From Amoebophrya sp. AT5.2 (Eukaryota > Sar > Dinophyceae > Syndiniales > Amoebophryaceae), in contig RXOD01004505.1 in the NCBI GenBank assembly GCA_005223375.1, forward strand, positions 1-21,315: 21,315 nt of DNA. The letters are read 5' to 3'. Position numbers and translations under genes: made by a program. The notes under the pieces are model-generated. The model did no database searches and was not told the origin of the DNA. It was given only the letters and a program-made list of their open reading frames with translations. Shown piece by piece: positions 1 through 9,778 of the stretch (its first letter is position 1; each line of letters opens with the position of its first letter).

Positions 1-927
1 CAGCCGGTCCGTTTGCGATGGCTTGCGGCTGCGGCACGATTTTTTTTTTTTGGTGGTTTGCGATGGCTAACGGGGGGACGGGGACAAGGAGCGTCGCGCC
101 CGGAGCTGCACCCATCGGGACGTTCACCTGTCGCGTTGATGAAGATGTTGATGACGTTGTAGGGAAGAAGTCAAGTACTTATGTAGAAGTTTGAGCTTCT
201 TTGCTGTTTTGGAACGTCATCAAGTACTTAAGTAGCTACCTCCTTAATGAGGATGAAAATGTTGAGATACCTGCATCATGACGCTTTTGTTCTGTGGGTG
301 GGGTACGTGCAGGACGTCACCTCCCTTCGCGTTGGGCGGGACGACGACGCAAACGGTTGGCCCCGGCTTCACCACCGGCTGGGCCGGCGGCCGCAAGTTT
401 GGCGGCGCCCGGATCTGGCGCCGCTTGCCAGACTGGAGGTTGACCTGTGTCGAGATAGAGGCCTTCAGCTTTTTGTTTTTTTTTTGTGCGCACGGTGTCA
501 AATAATGGTAGGTTGGATGATGTTCTTGGTGTTGGATGCACGTGATAATTTAATTTATTATCATATATGTACTTAGCAGTAGGAGCTGATCGTGTGGTCC
601 TGGTGCGGCGGTACGACGACGCTCATGGTTTTGGTTACCTCCCAGTGAGTAGGAGTACGAAAGCGAATATATAACATCAAAAACAACAACAATAACACAA
701 ACTCAACATTATGAGGGCAATAGAAAAAATAGCTTTGTTAACAAGCTCCAGCTAAACATACGTAATACCTGCTCCATCGTGTTGAAGTTGTATTCGTAGT
801 GGTTTCCGCGCAGAAGGTACTTGCAGCCTTTGAGGCCGGACATGTAGGCGCGAGTGAGGAAGGCATTCTCCTCATCCGAGTAGTTGTTCCAGTGCCCCGA
901 AAGTTTTACCTGAAACTTGAAGCCCAT
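1..927 (-). CDS. Gene C: WWE-domain protein with VPxG motif repeats (3' partial)
   Basis: Three exons, 927-769, 444-271 and 127 to beyond 1, join in phase 0 at GT-AG introns to give 153 residues, open at the window edge. Residues about 4-65 form a WWE domain: W13, Y16, EEN 19-21, AY 27-28, LLRG 38-41, YEYNF 44-48, M51 and Q53. After the first splice it continues with VNL, G59-K-R-R and I64-R. The family's Q-x-N and R-x-I/V-R ending appears only after splicing, which supports the intron. The usual first Trp is replaced (F5). WWE domains are known to bind poly- or iso-ADP-ribose in PARPs and E3 ligases. Residues 86-100 and 112-126 are two copies of a VxVPxGAxxGxxLxV motif, the second completed by intron 2. 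The start at 927 is the first Met and follows an AAGCAAG context; an upstream exon is possible because AG precedes the ATG. Any catalytic domain would lie beyond position 1. Domain call firm, whole-protein function unknown. Confidence 0.78.
128..270 (-). other. Intron 2 of gene C (143 bases)
   Basis: The donor GTATCTCA follows CAG and the acceptor AACGCGACAG precedes GTG AAC GTC; both are phase 0. Removing it places the second VxVPxG motif copy directly after Met-Met-Gln, so the two motif copies become adjacent and in register. Confidence 0.75.
445..768 (-). other. Intron 1 of gene C (324 bases)
   Basis: The donor GTATTACG follows a CAG codon and the acceptor CGACACAG precedes GTC AAC CTC; both are phase 0. 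Removing it completes the WWE signature across the junction (Met-Glu-Gln | Val-Asn-Leu). The intron is AT-rich at its donor-proximal end, with stops in every minus frame. Confidence 0.8.
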
Positions 928-2071
928 CTTGCTTTTTTTCCTTGTTGGCGGTTGCTGGAGTTTCTAAATTAAAGCCGCGAATGAGCAGTTGCTGTGATAC
1001 GGTGTCCACGTTGTTCGCGCTGTGTATTACCAAAGAAGCCGAAGGTATTTGCGAAGAAGGAAAGTCAAGCGTGGGCAAGCGTAAGTTGTGTTTTCACAAG
1101 GACAAGGAGCGAGGGTGAAAGTGGCCTGCTGGTGGTGGTATTGCGGCTAGCCGCGGCAGTCGCTGTTCGACATGATTTTTTTTTTTTGCACTTTGCACTT
1201 TGGCCGCTTTCGCTTTGGCTGCGCTGTGGTAAGTTAGTACACTTCGCATGCTGCTCGCACTCATCGCTTGCGCTCCGCTTCGCGCAGCTATTTTGCTTTG
1301 TTTGGCTGCTTTTCTTTGTACCGACTCACATCAAGAAAGACGACACCGAAATGAAAACCACTGACGCCTCGGCGGATGCATTCAAGACAAAAGTAGCATG
1401 CTGCCGCCATTGCAGGCACCACATGGACATGGAACACAGCAGCGGAAGCGGATTGATTCAGTTTCTGAAGGTCCCAACCGGGTTCACAGTCAATCATCAA
1501 CAAGCAGTCTGTGGATACATTATACGCCGTCAGGAGACGCCGTAGGCGTATCATCAAGGTCGTGAAGTAGGCGTGAAGTTGCGAAGTGATCCTTTGAGTT
1601 TGAGTTGGAAATTTTCCGCCTCTACGAGCAGATGGGGGTGCCGCAAAGAACCCAAAATGGTGATCATGATGATGAGGGACCGCTTTGCAGTACCACTGAA
1701 GCTGCATGAAGCTCGGTGAGATCGATGATGTACGTAGTTGAGTCTTGAATTAGCGAAGTCCACGAAGCGTTTTAGTCGGCATAGATAATGTCTGAGTCTC
1801 TCTGTGTCTGTCTCTGTGTAAGTACGTATAAAATAAGTCCGAAAAGCAAAATCCGAATCGATTGAAAAAGATCGCGACGGCATGGTGTGGAGGATGCTCC
1901 GCTGCATCTATTGCATTGATTTTGATTTTTTCTTCACGTGTAAATGAGGTACGGCTGTGGAGGTAGCACACATTGGTTCTTTCGTGCGCGTCTAAATACT
2001 GTTCCAAATCCAGTACTTATTTCATGATCAGATCTCCATCTCCATCATCTTCATCATGCTCGCAAATTGAT
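928..2071. other. Intergenic region between genes A and C
   Basis: This 1.1-kb gap should hold the 3' UTR of gene A and the 5' region of gene C, both on the minus strand. I see no convincing gene. A plus-strand ORF (994-1545) and a minus-strand ORF (1288-1707) have no recognisable domain and cover each other. A run of T on the plus strand near 1171-1182 is followed by short tandem copies of TTTGCAC. Upstream exons of gene C could lie at the low end of this region, but I cannot place them. Confidence 0.5.
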
Positions 2072-5000
2072 TCATTTGTTTTCGTACCTTCTCGTTGCGC
2101 CTTCAGGCGCCCCAGCAAGCCGTGCCCCAGCTGTGCCTGCAGCCCATCTTGGAGGTGGGGGTGGCTGCGAATCGGTTGGCGACGCTCGCTGCGACGATTT
2201 GTTGCTCTTGTGCTGGTGCATCGAGTCTAGCAAATCCTTTCCTTTTACGAGGCGGCGGAACCGCGTCTGGTGCGCATCCAAAGGCGTGCCCAGCGGCCCC
2301 TGAGGCGTCCCAACCTGTCCAAACGACCCGTCTTCCTCAATGGAAAATCCTCCGCCCCCAACATCGGCGTAGAGTTGGTCATATTGCTGGTTCCGCTGAG
2401 CTCCAGAGGGGTGAAGATCCGCCGGCGTTGATGCGTTCGTCGGTCCTGGCGACCCCGCGGGAGCAATGGTGCGCCCGGGAGTCGTGACGACCATGACACG
2501 ACTACCGCTGGAGGCACCACCCATGATTGATGCTGTGCCAGTTCTTGTGCTCGAACGCACAACGACGCGGCGGGATTGCGCAGCTCGGCTTGATGGCTGC
2601 TCCTGTTGTCTCAACATGTTGGGAGTTTTTCGTTCTTGCAACCGGCTCTGTACCGTTACGTCTTCAGGGGCTGGTGAACCCTTTTTCTTCCAGTCTTTTG
2701 GGTATTTGTATTGCAGATTGCGGTCGGCGCCGAAGGGGGAGCTTTGTTTTGCTTGCGAACAGGGTTGCGCCGGCTCATGCTTGTCGCCGTTGAAGTCGAC
2801 TGCCTCTCCTTGTTCGAGATGTTTATACATGTCCGCGTCTTCGCAAAAAAAGAATCCATGCGCTCTGGCCTCTCGTATTTCTGACTCCGAAAACAACTTC
2901 TGCCGCCGTCCCCCACGAAGCTTGATCTCGCGTCCCCGCGCGTCGTAGTAAGGAAATCGGTTCCGAGCACTGCCAAACGCTACGTGGGCCCGTCCCTCGT
3001 CGGCTAGTAACTCCTGCGAGTACAATCGGTTGCGCGCCCGCAGCTCGTCATACAGCCCCGAGTGCGGATTGAGGTCCAACGGCATCTCAGCGTCCGCGTT
3101 CTCTAATGCAGCATCCATGTTTAAACCCGCGCTCTTCTCGTTTAGGTGTACCGCACGACCCTGCACACCCCCACCACCGCCATGATCTGGAATCAATTTC
3201 ATTCCACTGCGCACCGCCGACCGACTCTTCGGCTTGTAGACGAGACTGCCCGAGGACGCCGGGGACTTGGATCTTGATGCTGGTGCCGGGGTTTGCCTGC
3301 TGCTGGTGCTGCGATAGGCCACACTTCTGCTCTCCACCTCCTGCAGCTGGTGCTGGTGGCGCGCCGCCGCGGCGCTGCTTTCCCGTCTGCGGCCTATCGC
3401 GGCCTGCATTGCTGTTTTCGTGTACCTCACGGAAGCCGAAGAAACGGCCTGCAACCGCGGCGGCGAGTGTGGGTGGCCCCGGTGGTCCTCGCGGTTCTTA
3501 CTGCTTGAACTTGGGCTGCTCGGGATGTTCTCGTGCAGGTGCTGCTGGCGGGTGCTTTCCTTTACTGCTGCCGCAGCCGTAGGAAAAGGAACCTCGGGGG
3601 AGAAAAAGTCCTCTGCCTGCGTCTTCACGCGCTTGGATGACACGACCACGGGCTGAGCGAGGTCGCCATCGCCTGGTGGGCGTGGGCCTGCGTCAAATAT
3701 ATCTTTATCAACTCCACCATTTTCAAGGACATACTGACGTCGATCTGCACTTCCTTTCGCGTGTTTCCCGCCTGCTGTCCCGCGCCGGTCGGTTGTAGAA
3801 CCTCCAAATGCTCCAGCGTCAGCGCTCTCCAGCTGTTTGTAAAACCGAAATTCCTCATCTACATCTTCTTCGTCGATAAAGTGAAAACGATCCTCCTCAC
3901 CACCGAAGAAGGGAGACTCGAAGGGCAGCCCTGCAGCTCCGGGCGTAACCGAAGAGGAAGATTCGTGCTGGCCTTCGGAAAGGTGCACATCGTCGAGATG
4001 AAAGGAGTCGTCCAGGCCGAGGTGAACATGAACGAGTTCGAGTGCGGCTTTATTTGGTTCACCAACTACAGGTACAGGTACAGCGTCGAACTGTTGGCAG
4101 CCCGCCAGCCTCGTTGTCGTACTCGTTTCCCGCGGCCAAGCAGCCCTCTGCGAGGTTGTCCACGTCGTGCTGGTGCCCTCCATGGATGCAGGAGCTTCTT
4201 GCAGAACTATTCGCGATGTCGTGATGGTGCTGCTTCTGGCGTCATTTTCGATGGCGTGCGCTGTTCGGACCTCTGGCGTAAAGAACAGAAAGTTGGATGA
4301 CTCCGCAGGATTGTTCCCGTCACCGTCTGTATCCAAATCCCTGCTGCTAGCCTCCCCACCAGCCTCCTCTGCTGCAGACAAAAACGAGGCTCCCTTCTCT
4401 GGAACTTCGCTTTGAGGCGAGGCTCCCGCTGCTTCGGTCGCGGTATCGGGCCCCCGGCCCCTCATCGCCGTGCTATCGGCGGCCCGCGCCAGCTTCAATT
4501 GCCTGGACTCCTCCTCGGTCGGGTCGTCATGCTCGTCGCTTTCGCTTTCCAGCGTGACAGTCACGCGGCGCACCGGTGCAGGCGAGTGGAACACGTCGTC
4601 TTCTACCTGGTCGTATTGGAGCAAATCGTTCTCGCCCTGTTGCTGTTGCGCTCCTTGGAGCGGCAATGGAAGATTCTGATTCCCACCACCAGCAGACGTT
4701 GAAACTCGAACCTCGACTAGCTCGGAAGAGCCGGAGGCCGGGCTCGAGTGCGGGCCGGAAATTTTCCCCTCGTCGGAGTATCGATCCAGCACGAACTGTT
4801 TCAAGCTTTTCTTCTTGTTTTTGCTGTAGTCCTGCAGATCCGTAACTACCTGATGGCCCGTACCAGCACGCTCGCTCGCCGGCTCGCTGGTCCGTCGCCA
4901 ATGGTCAAACTTCTGTTTTTGTCGCCAAAACTCCTCCTCGTTGTGCAGAATCATTGCCTGCACGGCGCAGCTCTTCGATGGGGATGGGGGGGCGGCTTGC

Positions 5001-8000
5001 AGCTGCAGCTCTTCGATCGATGAGTGCTCCATTTTGCCCCGTCTGGTCGTCAGAGGGCTGGCGCAAAACCTGTCCTGCCGCAATCTTTGTAATCGTCCCG
5101 CCGGACTCGTCTCCAGCAGTAGTCGTTGTTGCCTCTGCTGGTGCGCAGACGACGACGTCCTCTTGGCCAGCCACATCAGGTTCTCGTCGCTGCGATTTTT
5201 CCACTGGTACGACGATCGCTTGCCCGGGCTGAGCCGGCAGCTCTTACCGTGTGTCTTCATGGCGAGCAGCTGTGACTTCGTCGGGTGGTAGTTCGCCGAC
5301 TTGGATCGCCTACTCCTCTGAAGAACCGCTTGATGATTCTGCGACATCCCCGTTTTCTCAGAAGACCCAGCCGACGTCTCCTGCGAGGTTGCAGTATTGG
5401 ACCTTGGCCTTGCGCCAGCACCTCTCTTCCTCATGATCGATGCAGAAGTTGATGGTCCTCCACCTGGACCTGGAGTGGTCCACTGTTCAAATTCCTCGTG
5501 GTCATGATCCTCGTCGTCCCGCGGCCGCCATCTTTCGACGTCGTGGTCCGTCAGCCTGTCTGCCACGTGTTCTCTGGCGTCCTTATCGTAGAAGCTGAGC
5601 GACGCCCGCCCGCCAGCGCCGCCAAGCTTCCCGCCCGGCCGAAAAGCGGGTGCGTCGTGCGGGATGGCTTCGTGCGCCGCCAGTCGCTTCAAGACGAGCG
5701 CTTGCCGGCGGCGCGCGTGCTCGTCGACGCTCTCGTCAAACGCGCGAAGGGCGCCGGCGATTGTTGAGAGCAAAGCCAGAAACGACGAGGACGACGTTGT
5801 CCTCGAGCATGACAAGTTAAAGTTCATGTCAAGCAGCGATCGCAGTAACTCGAGCCTCTTTTCTCGCGGCGGCGGTTCCCCATGCATGGAGACGGCGTCA
5901 CCGGACAGGCGTCTCCGCTTCAACCGAAACGGCTCGATGAAAGCCCTGACGAGGTGCTTGCTCAGTTGTTCGGCGTGGCCTTCGCTCCTCGCGCCAGAGG
6001 ACATGCCCACAGCAGCTACGGACGCTGACATCTTTGCGCCCGCATGCTGTTCAAACCAAGTCGCAAAGTTTTGTGCCGACCTTAGCGAGTTCGGCAGCAT
6101 CTTCTCGTTTCCACCAGGCTCCCCCTCTTCTACCGATGCAGCTGCCGCGGCGGAGGAGACAGATCCTAACCACTTCCGCAAATCTTGCGCCGCTTTCTGA
6201 CGCTCGGCCTGGCCAGTCTTCGTCAAATTCTGCGCAACGTAATTCATCAGGAACGACCGCTCCTCCGCTAGCCATGAAAGCTCTTTGTCTGGATTCCGAT
6301 TCGGTTCCTTCAGGCTCTTACTCCTCCGGGACTTTTCCGGAGACTGCGACGTCGAGAAACGGCTGTAGTTGTTGGTCCGGCTGTAGTCGCGGTCGGCAAG
6401 AATCTCAGACGCAAGCTCATCGTGCTGTCCCGCCCCGGCAACCGAGGTATTGTTGACGTCGTCAAGAACGAGTTCGCGGCGCCACGCTTGACTGCACCGG
6501 CGGAGATAAACATCGATGGCAGCGCTTTGGAGGTCGGCGCTGACATTCGCGACTTCTGCGAGCACGGAGTCGTGGTCGTCGCCTCCTGCTTCCACGTGTC
6601 TATCCCGCCCTCGGCTGCTGCGCCGGCCGCGCGGAGAAAAGGAAGCACTTGAAGTGCGACCAGGGCCATGAGTTTGAGGCGAGGCCGCGCCTCGTAGCGC
6701 AGGAAGCTCCTTACCGTCCTTTTTCATCGTCGTCGTGAGGCGGACTTTCTTTCTTGGTAGTGGTTTTGCGTCGTGTTCGCGCCGGTTCGACGTAACGGAA
6801 GCGGAGGCCTTTGAATTTCGCTTTATCCTGCTACTACTCCTTTTTGCTCCGTGATGGCCGCCGCTGCCCCTGGCGTAGACTTCTACTGCGCCATCCCTGA
6901 GCTTTCGCGCCGTCGCAGACGCTGTTGCAGGACTCAACCGCGTGTGTGTGTGCCCCGGTGGCTCTCCTCTGCCGGCGCCGCCTCGTGCTGGTGCGACATT
7001 TCCTGAAGACGTCTTCCCTCCGGGGGCTGCCACTTGTGCTTTTCGGGACGAAGTAGATGGCGGCTCCTGCACCTGCAGCGGCAGCGCAGGACGATCTTCA
7101 TCTCTACTACTACCCCGGCCAGCATGCGACAATAGTCCTTCTATTGTTCCCGCGAACCGCTCGATGGCGAGAAATCGCCCTTCGAACCGCGCGAGCGCCC
7201 TTTCACGAACCTCGGCTTTGACCTTGTTCCGCGGAAGCGCGCTGCGTCCCGCCGCGCGACTCGGTGAAGCATGCAGGGACGATGAAGCCTGCTCCTGTTC
7301 TTCTTCATTGTCTTCCTGTTTCGCGGCAGCGTCAATGGACTTAGCGCCGCCGCTTCTGAAGAACGTGTCGAGGTACTCACCCAGCGTCTGCTTACCTCCT
7401 CGAGCAACACCAGCAGCTCGCGCGTCAGAAAAACCAGATGCAGTTCTTGCACTTGCACCACCGTGCTCGCTAGCGCGAAACACTGAACAAGTTGAAGGAC
7501 CTGTGGCCTTTGGAGCGAGCAAGTCCCGGGGGTCAAAGCTGGCAAGAAATAAAGCAGTCACAGCGTCCTCCACCTTCTTGCATTGTTGTCGAACAGTAGT
7601 TGCCGCCCGCTGCAGCCCAGCGGCTCCCGCTGCTGAAGGTGGAGCGCCAGGTAGTAGACCGCACGCCGCGGGAAGCAGCTCGGTCTCCCATGCTTCCGCG
7701 CAGCAGCGCAGCAGCACCATCGTTCGCCACAGTTGCGACGCTGCGCGCCGCTGCGTCGAAGAAAAGGAGAAGGTTGGATCATCTTTGTTCCCGTTTTCTT
7801 CGACGTCGCGCGGCCCGAGTTTCTGCTGGTGGAGCTGGACGAGTAGGAGCTGCATCGTGCTCCGCTTGCTCTTCGAACAAGATGAAGAAGTATCGGGTTG
7901 ATGCCATGAGATCAGCCTGTCCTCCATCTCTCTGCAGCTCGCTTCCAGTGCCGCCGTGGCCGTCTGTACCGACGAGGTGCTGCCCGCGACACCTCCGGCT

Positions 8001-9172
8001 CCACCCGCTCCACTTCCGGTCGGGTATGGGTTCGTGGTGGATGCTGAAGCACTATTTCGGACCGCCTGAACGCTTTTTTTCTGCACGTCGACAAACCATC
8101 TCGCGAGGACCTCCATCTTCCCCACGGGCGTCTGCTCCCACTCCGCTACTTGGCGCTGCACCTGTTCCTCCATCGTGGTGTGCAAGAAATCGAAGCAAAC
8201 CCGCTCCGCCAGCAGATCCGCGTCGGGCTCTGCGTCTATCAGCATGTCGTCAATGACTTCTTGGAACAAGAAGTCCTCGTGATGCTGCGTGCCGTCGTGA
8301 GGGACAACATGGTCCTCCTCATCGGCGTCGACGCTGCTGTGGACACTCATCTCGCTTGCGGCAGACCCCTCGACTTCTCGGGGGGTGGCTCTATTTGGCA
8401 TGGCGGTTCTTGCAGCCCTGGTGGTCGGCAAAGCGAGGGCGACGACGTCCTCATCTGCCGCACCAGCGTCACTGCTGCTGCTCCCGACTAGATCCATCAC
8501 GCTGCCGCTGCCAGGGACAGCTGCACAGGACCGGCTTCCGCCGCGAGCGGTCCGGTTTGCGTTTGGCTCTGGTGGGTTGGCGGGATAGAACAGATTTTCG
8601 GTAGTTTCCGTTCCGTTTGCAACCACCGCAGCGGCTCCTTCTCGGCTGTCAGCATCGGCGTCCTGTTCAGCTTCAGCCACCTTCACTGGTCGTCTCTCTT
8701 GTTTCTTTCCGTCGCGCTCTTTGGCCGGAACAGCAGCATCTTCTTCTTCTTCCTCCCCGCCCGACGCCCGGACTTTAACGTCAAACGCAGCAAGGCCTAC
8801 AGAATCCTCGACGGTCGCCGCGAAGGTCACGTTGCTGGGTTTGCGAATTGCCTTTGCGTCGAGAAGTTGGTCTACTTGTCCTGCATCCTGCCCGTGGTCT
8901 CGCTTTCGGTCCTCTCCTGCGGGGGCACCGTCGACGTCTTTGCACGTGCTCGCGGTGTTGCCGTGCCTGTTCCTTCGCCTCTGCGAAGACGAGGCCGAAG
9001 AGCACGACGAAGACGAGAGATGCCCATCCACAGCGTCAACGCCCTTTCCATTGATCGGTCCATGAAGATCGTCAACTTCTCCTGCGGGCCGTTCACTATC
9101 CGGGGCGTTGAGCGTGCCACTTCGTGACATTAACAGTCGCAGTCTCGAGCCCGCACCTCTGAGCCGTTTCAT
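2072..9172 (-). CDS. Gene A: 2,366-residue low-complexity protein, single exon
   Basis: This ORF stays open for 7.1 kb, far too long for chance. Its start is the first Met after an in-frame TGA near 9283. I do not recognise a family. It is rich in Ser, Ala, Arg, Glu and Gly, with an acidic run near residue 142, Gln and Ser runs, and PPPPP near 2337, so it is probably largely disordered. More ordered-looking islands are at about 297-377 (hydrophobic and acidic helices with several Trp), 880-910, 946-990 and 2024-2117 (aromatic and charged residues). Two related motifs stand out: NRNPDKELSWLAE at about 957-969 and NRSDENLMWLAK at about 1325-1336, each preceded by an SRRSKS element. No signal peptide or membrane span is evident. 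No intron is needed, although GAGAAG|GTACGA just before the stop could be a donor to a further exon. A scaffold or cytoskeletal role is possible but is only a guess. Confidence 0.83.
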   Translation of the reverse strand: MKRLRGAGSRLRLLMSRSGTLNAPDSERPAGEVDDLHGPINGKGVDAVDGHLSSSSCSSASSSQRRRNRHGNTASTCKDVDGAPAGEDRKRDHGQDAGQVDQLLDAKAIRKPSNVTFAATVEDSVGLAAFDVKVRASGGEEEEEDAAVPAKERDGKKQERRPVKVAEAEQDADADSREGAAAVVANGTETTENLFYPANPPEPNANRTARGGSRSCAAVPGSGSVMDLVGSSSSDAGAADEDVVALALPTTRAARTAMPNRATPREVEGSAASEMSVHSSVDADEEDHVVPHDGTQHHEDFLFQEVIDDMLIDAEPDADLLAERVCFDFLHTTMEEQVQRQVAEWEQTPVGKMEVLARWFVDVQKKSVQAVRNSASASTTNPYPTGSGAGGAGGVAGSTSSVQTATAALEASCREMEDRLISWHQPDTSSSCSKSKRSTMQLLLVQLHQQKLGPRDVEENGNKDDPTFSFSSTQRRAASQLWRTMVLLRCCAEAWETELLPAACGLLPGAPPSAAGAAGLQRAATTVRQQCKKVEDAVTALFLASFDPRDLLAPKATGPSTCSVFRASEHGGASARTASGFSDARAAGVARGGKQTLGEYLDTFFRSGGAKSIDAAAKQEDNEEEQEQASSSLHASPSRAAGRSALPRNKVKAEVRERALARFEGRFLAIERFAGTIEGLLSHAGRGSSRDEDRPALPLQVQEPPSTSSRKAQVAAPGGKTSSGNVAPARGGAGRGEPPGHTHTRLSPATASATARKLRDGAVEVYARGSGGHHGAKRSSSRIKRNSKASASVTSNRREHDAKPLPRKKVRLTTTMKKDGKELPALRGAASPQTHGPGRTSSASFSPRGRRSSRGRDRHVEAGGDDHDSVLAEVANVSADLQSAAIDVYLRRCSQAWRRELVLDDVNNTSVAGAGQHDELASEILADRDYSRTNNYSRFSTSQSPEKSRRSKSLKEPNRNPDKELSWLAEERSFLMNYVAQNLTKTGQAERQKAAQDLRKWLGSVSSAAAAASVEEGEPGGNEKMLPNSLRSAQNFATWFEQHAGAKMSASVAAVGMSSGARSEGHAEQLSKHLVRAFIEPFRLKRRRLSGDAVSMHGEPPPREKRLELLRSLLDMNFNLSCSRTTSSSSFLALLSTIAGALRAFDESVDEHARRRQALVLKRLAAHEAIPHDAPAFRPGGKLGGAGGRASLSFYDKDAREHVADRLTDHDVERWRPRDDEDHDHEEFEQWTTPGPGGGPSTSASIMRKRGAGARPRSNTATSQETSAGSSEKTGMSQNHQAVLQRSRRSKSANYHPTKSQLLAMKTHGKSCRLSPGKRSSYQWKNRSDENLMWLAKRTSSSAHQQRQQRLLLETSPAGRLQRLRQDRFCASPLTTRRGKMEHSSIEELQLQAAPPSPSKSCAVQAMILHNEEEFWRQKQKFDHWRRTSEPASERAGTGHQVVTDLQDYSKNKKKSLKQFVLDRYSDEGKISGPHSSPASGSSELVEVRVSTSAGGGNQNLPLPLQGAQQQQGENDLLQYDQVEDDVFHSPAPVRRVTVTLESESDEHDDPTEEESRQLKLARAADSTAMRGRGPDTATEAAGASPQSEVPEKGASFLSAAEEAGGEASSRDLDTDGDGNNPAESSNFLFFTPEVRTAHAIENDARSSTITTSRIVLQEAPASMEGTSTTWTTSQRAAWPRETSTTTRLAGCQQFDAVPVPVVGEPNKAALELVHVHLGLDDSFHLDDVHLSEGQHESSSSVTPGAAGLPFESPFFGGEEDRFHFIDEEDVDEEFRFYKQLESADAGAFGGSTTDRRGTAGGKHAKGSADRRQYVLENGGVDKDIFDAGPRPPGDGDLAQPVVVSSKRVKTQAEDFFSPEVPFPTAAAAVKESTRQQHLHENIPSSPSSSSKNREDHRGHPHSPPRLQAVSSASVRYTKTAMQAAIGRRRESSAAAARHQHQLQEVESRSVAYRSTSSRQTPAPASRSKSPASSGSLVYKPKSRSAVRSGMKLIPDHGGGGGVQGRAVHLNEKSAGLNMDAALENADAEMPLDLNPHSGLYDELRARNRLYSQELLADEGRAHVAFGSARNRFPYYDARGREIKLRGGRRQKLFSESEIREARAHGFFFCEDADMYKHLEQGEAVDFNGDKHEPAQPCSQAKQSSPFGADRNLQYKYPKDWKKKGSPAPEDVTVQSRLQERKTPNMLRQQEQPSSRAAQSRRVVVRSSTRTGTASIMGGASSGSRVMVVTTPGRTIAPAGSPGPTNASTPADLHPSGAQRNQQYDQLYADVGGGGFSIEEDGSFGQVGTPQGPLGTPLDAHQTRFRRLVKGKDLLDSMHQHKSNKSSQRASPTDSQPPPPPRWAAGTAGARLAGAPEGATRRYENK

Positions 9173-9326
9173 AGCGGCTCCGTGCTCGGGGGTGCGGCGA
9201 CGCCCTCCACCCAGTGCGGGGCGAGTCGCTGTCGCTCCGCCAGTCGTGCTCCTTTTAGACCGGATAAGTATTCATTTTTCAAAACATTTTTTTAAAATAT
9301 CCAGTGAAAAATGGTATTGGAGCGAT

Positions 9327-9363
9327 GCAACCGCACCACCGTGGAGTTGCCGGCAACCGCACC
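9327..9363. repeat. Direct repeat GCAACCGCACC
   Basis: GCAACCGCACC occurs at 9327-9337 and again at 9353-9363, 26 bases apart, in the upstream region of gene A. Its role is unknown; it could be a protein-binding site or simply a short duplication. Confidence 0.6.
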
Positions 9364-9764
9364 GCAGCAGAGTTGTCGGCCCGCGATCATCATCTCCTTC
9401 TCGACGACGGACTTTTTGATCTGGATCGATGAGTGTTTCACGGGTGATCTCGTGGGAACTGTGGTTGATCCGTTCATACACTGGGCCCCTCGTGTGGATC
9501 ATTTCGGAACAGGTCACGAAGAAAGAACATGAGAGGCCCAGAGATGCGTGGAGTTACGGGGTGCGCATCCCCCCATTTCAATACCGAAGCTGCAGACAAC
9601 AAGAGACAGAAATGCAAAGCGAAACAGCATGCCGCGTGACTTATGGAGAGCAGCAGGCCGAGACTGTAAGCGATTGCATTGGATTCATTGGCAAGGTTGT
9701 CGATTTAGACCTTACAAAAAAGCATTGACGTTTCGCACGTCCGTGTATGTCTTTGATGGTTGTG

Positions 9765-9778
9765 CTCATGATCATGAG
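9765..9778. repeat. Perfect palindrome CTCATGATCATGAG
   Basis: This 14-base perfect palindrome sits in the middle of the gap between genes B and A. It could be a dimeric transcription-factor site, but nothing else in the sequence supports that. Confidence 0.5.

Noticed and set aside
41..52. Poly-T run as a terminator or retroposed poly-A tail
   Set aside because: It falls within the open frame of gene C exon 3, where it codes for lysines, and no duplication flanks it.
994..1545. Plus-strand ORF of 183 codons
   Set aside because: It runs through a T-run translated as FFF and Leu/Phe-rich low complexity, has no family features, and would be the only plus-strand gene.
1288..1707. Minus-strand ORF of 139 codons between genes A and C
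   Set aside because: No domain or splice context supports it and its composition looks random; more likely untranslated sequence.
6942..7901. Plus-strand ORF of 319 codons
   Set aside because: It lies wholly inside gene A on the opposite strand and is Ser/Arg/Pro-rich, as expected for a shadow of GC-rich coding sequence.
9272..9517. Minus-strand ORFs just upstream of gene A as a small gene or 5' exon
   Set aside because: They stop before gene A, I found no phase-matched splice into it, and there is no recognisable motif.
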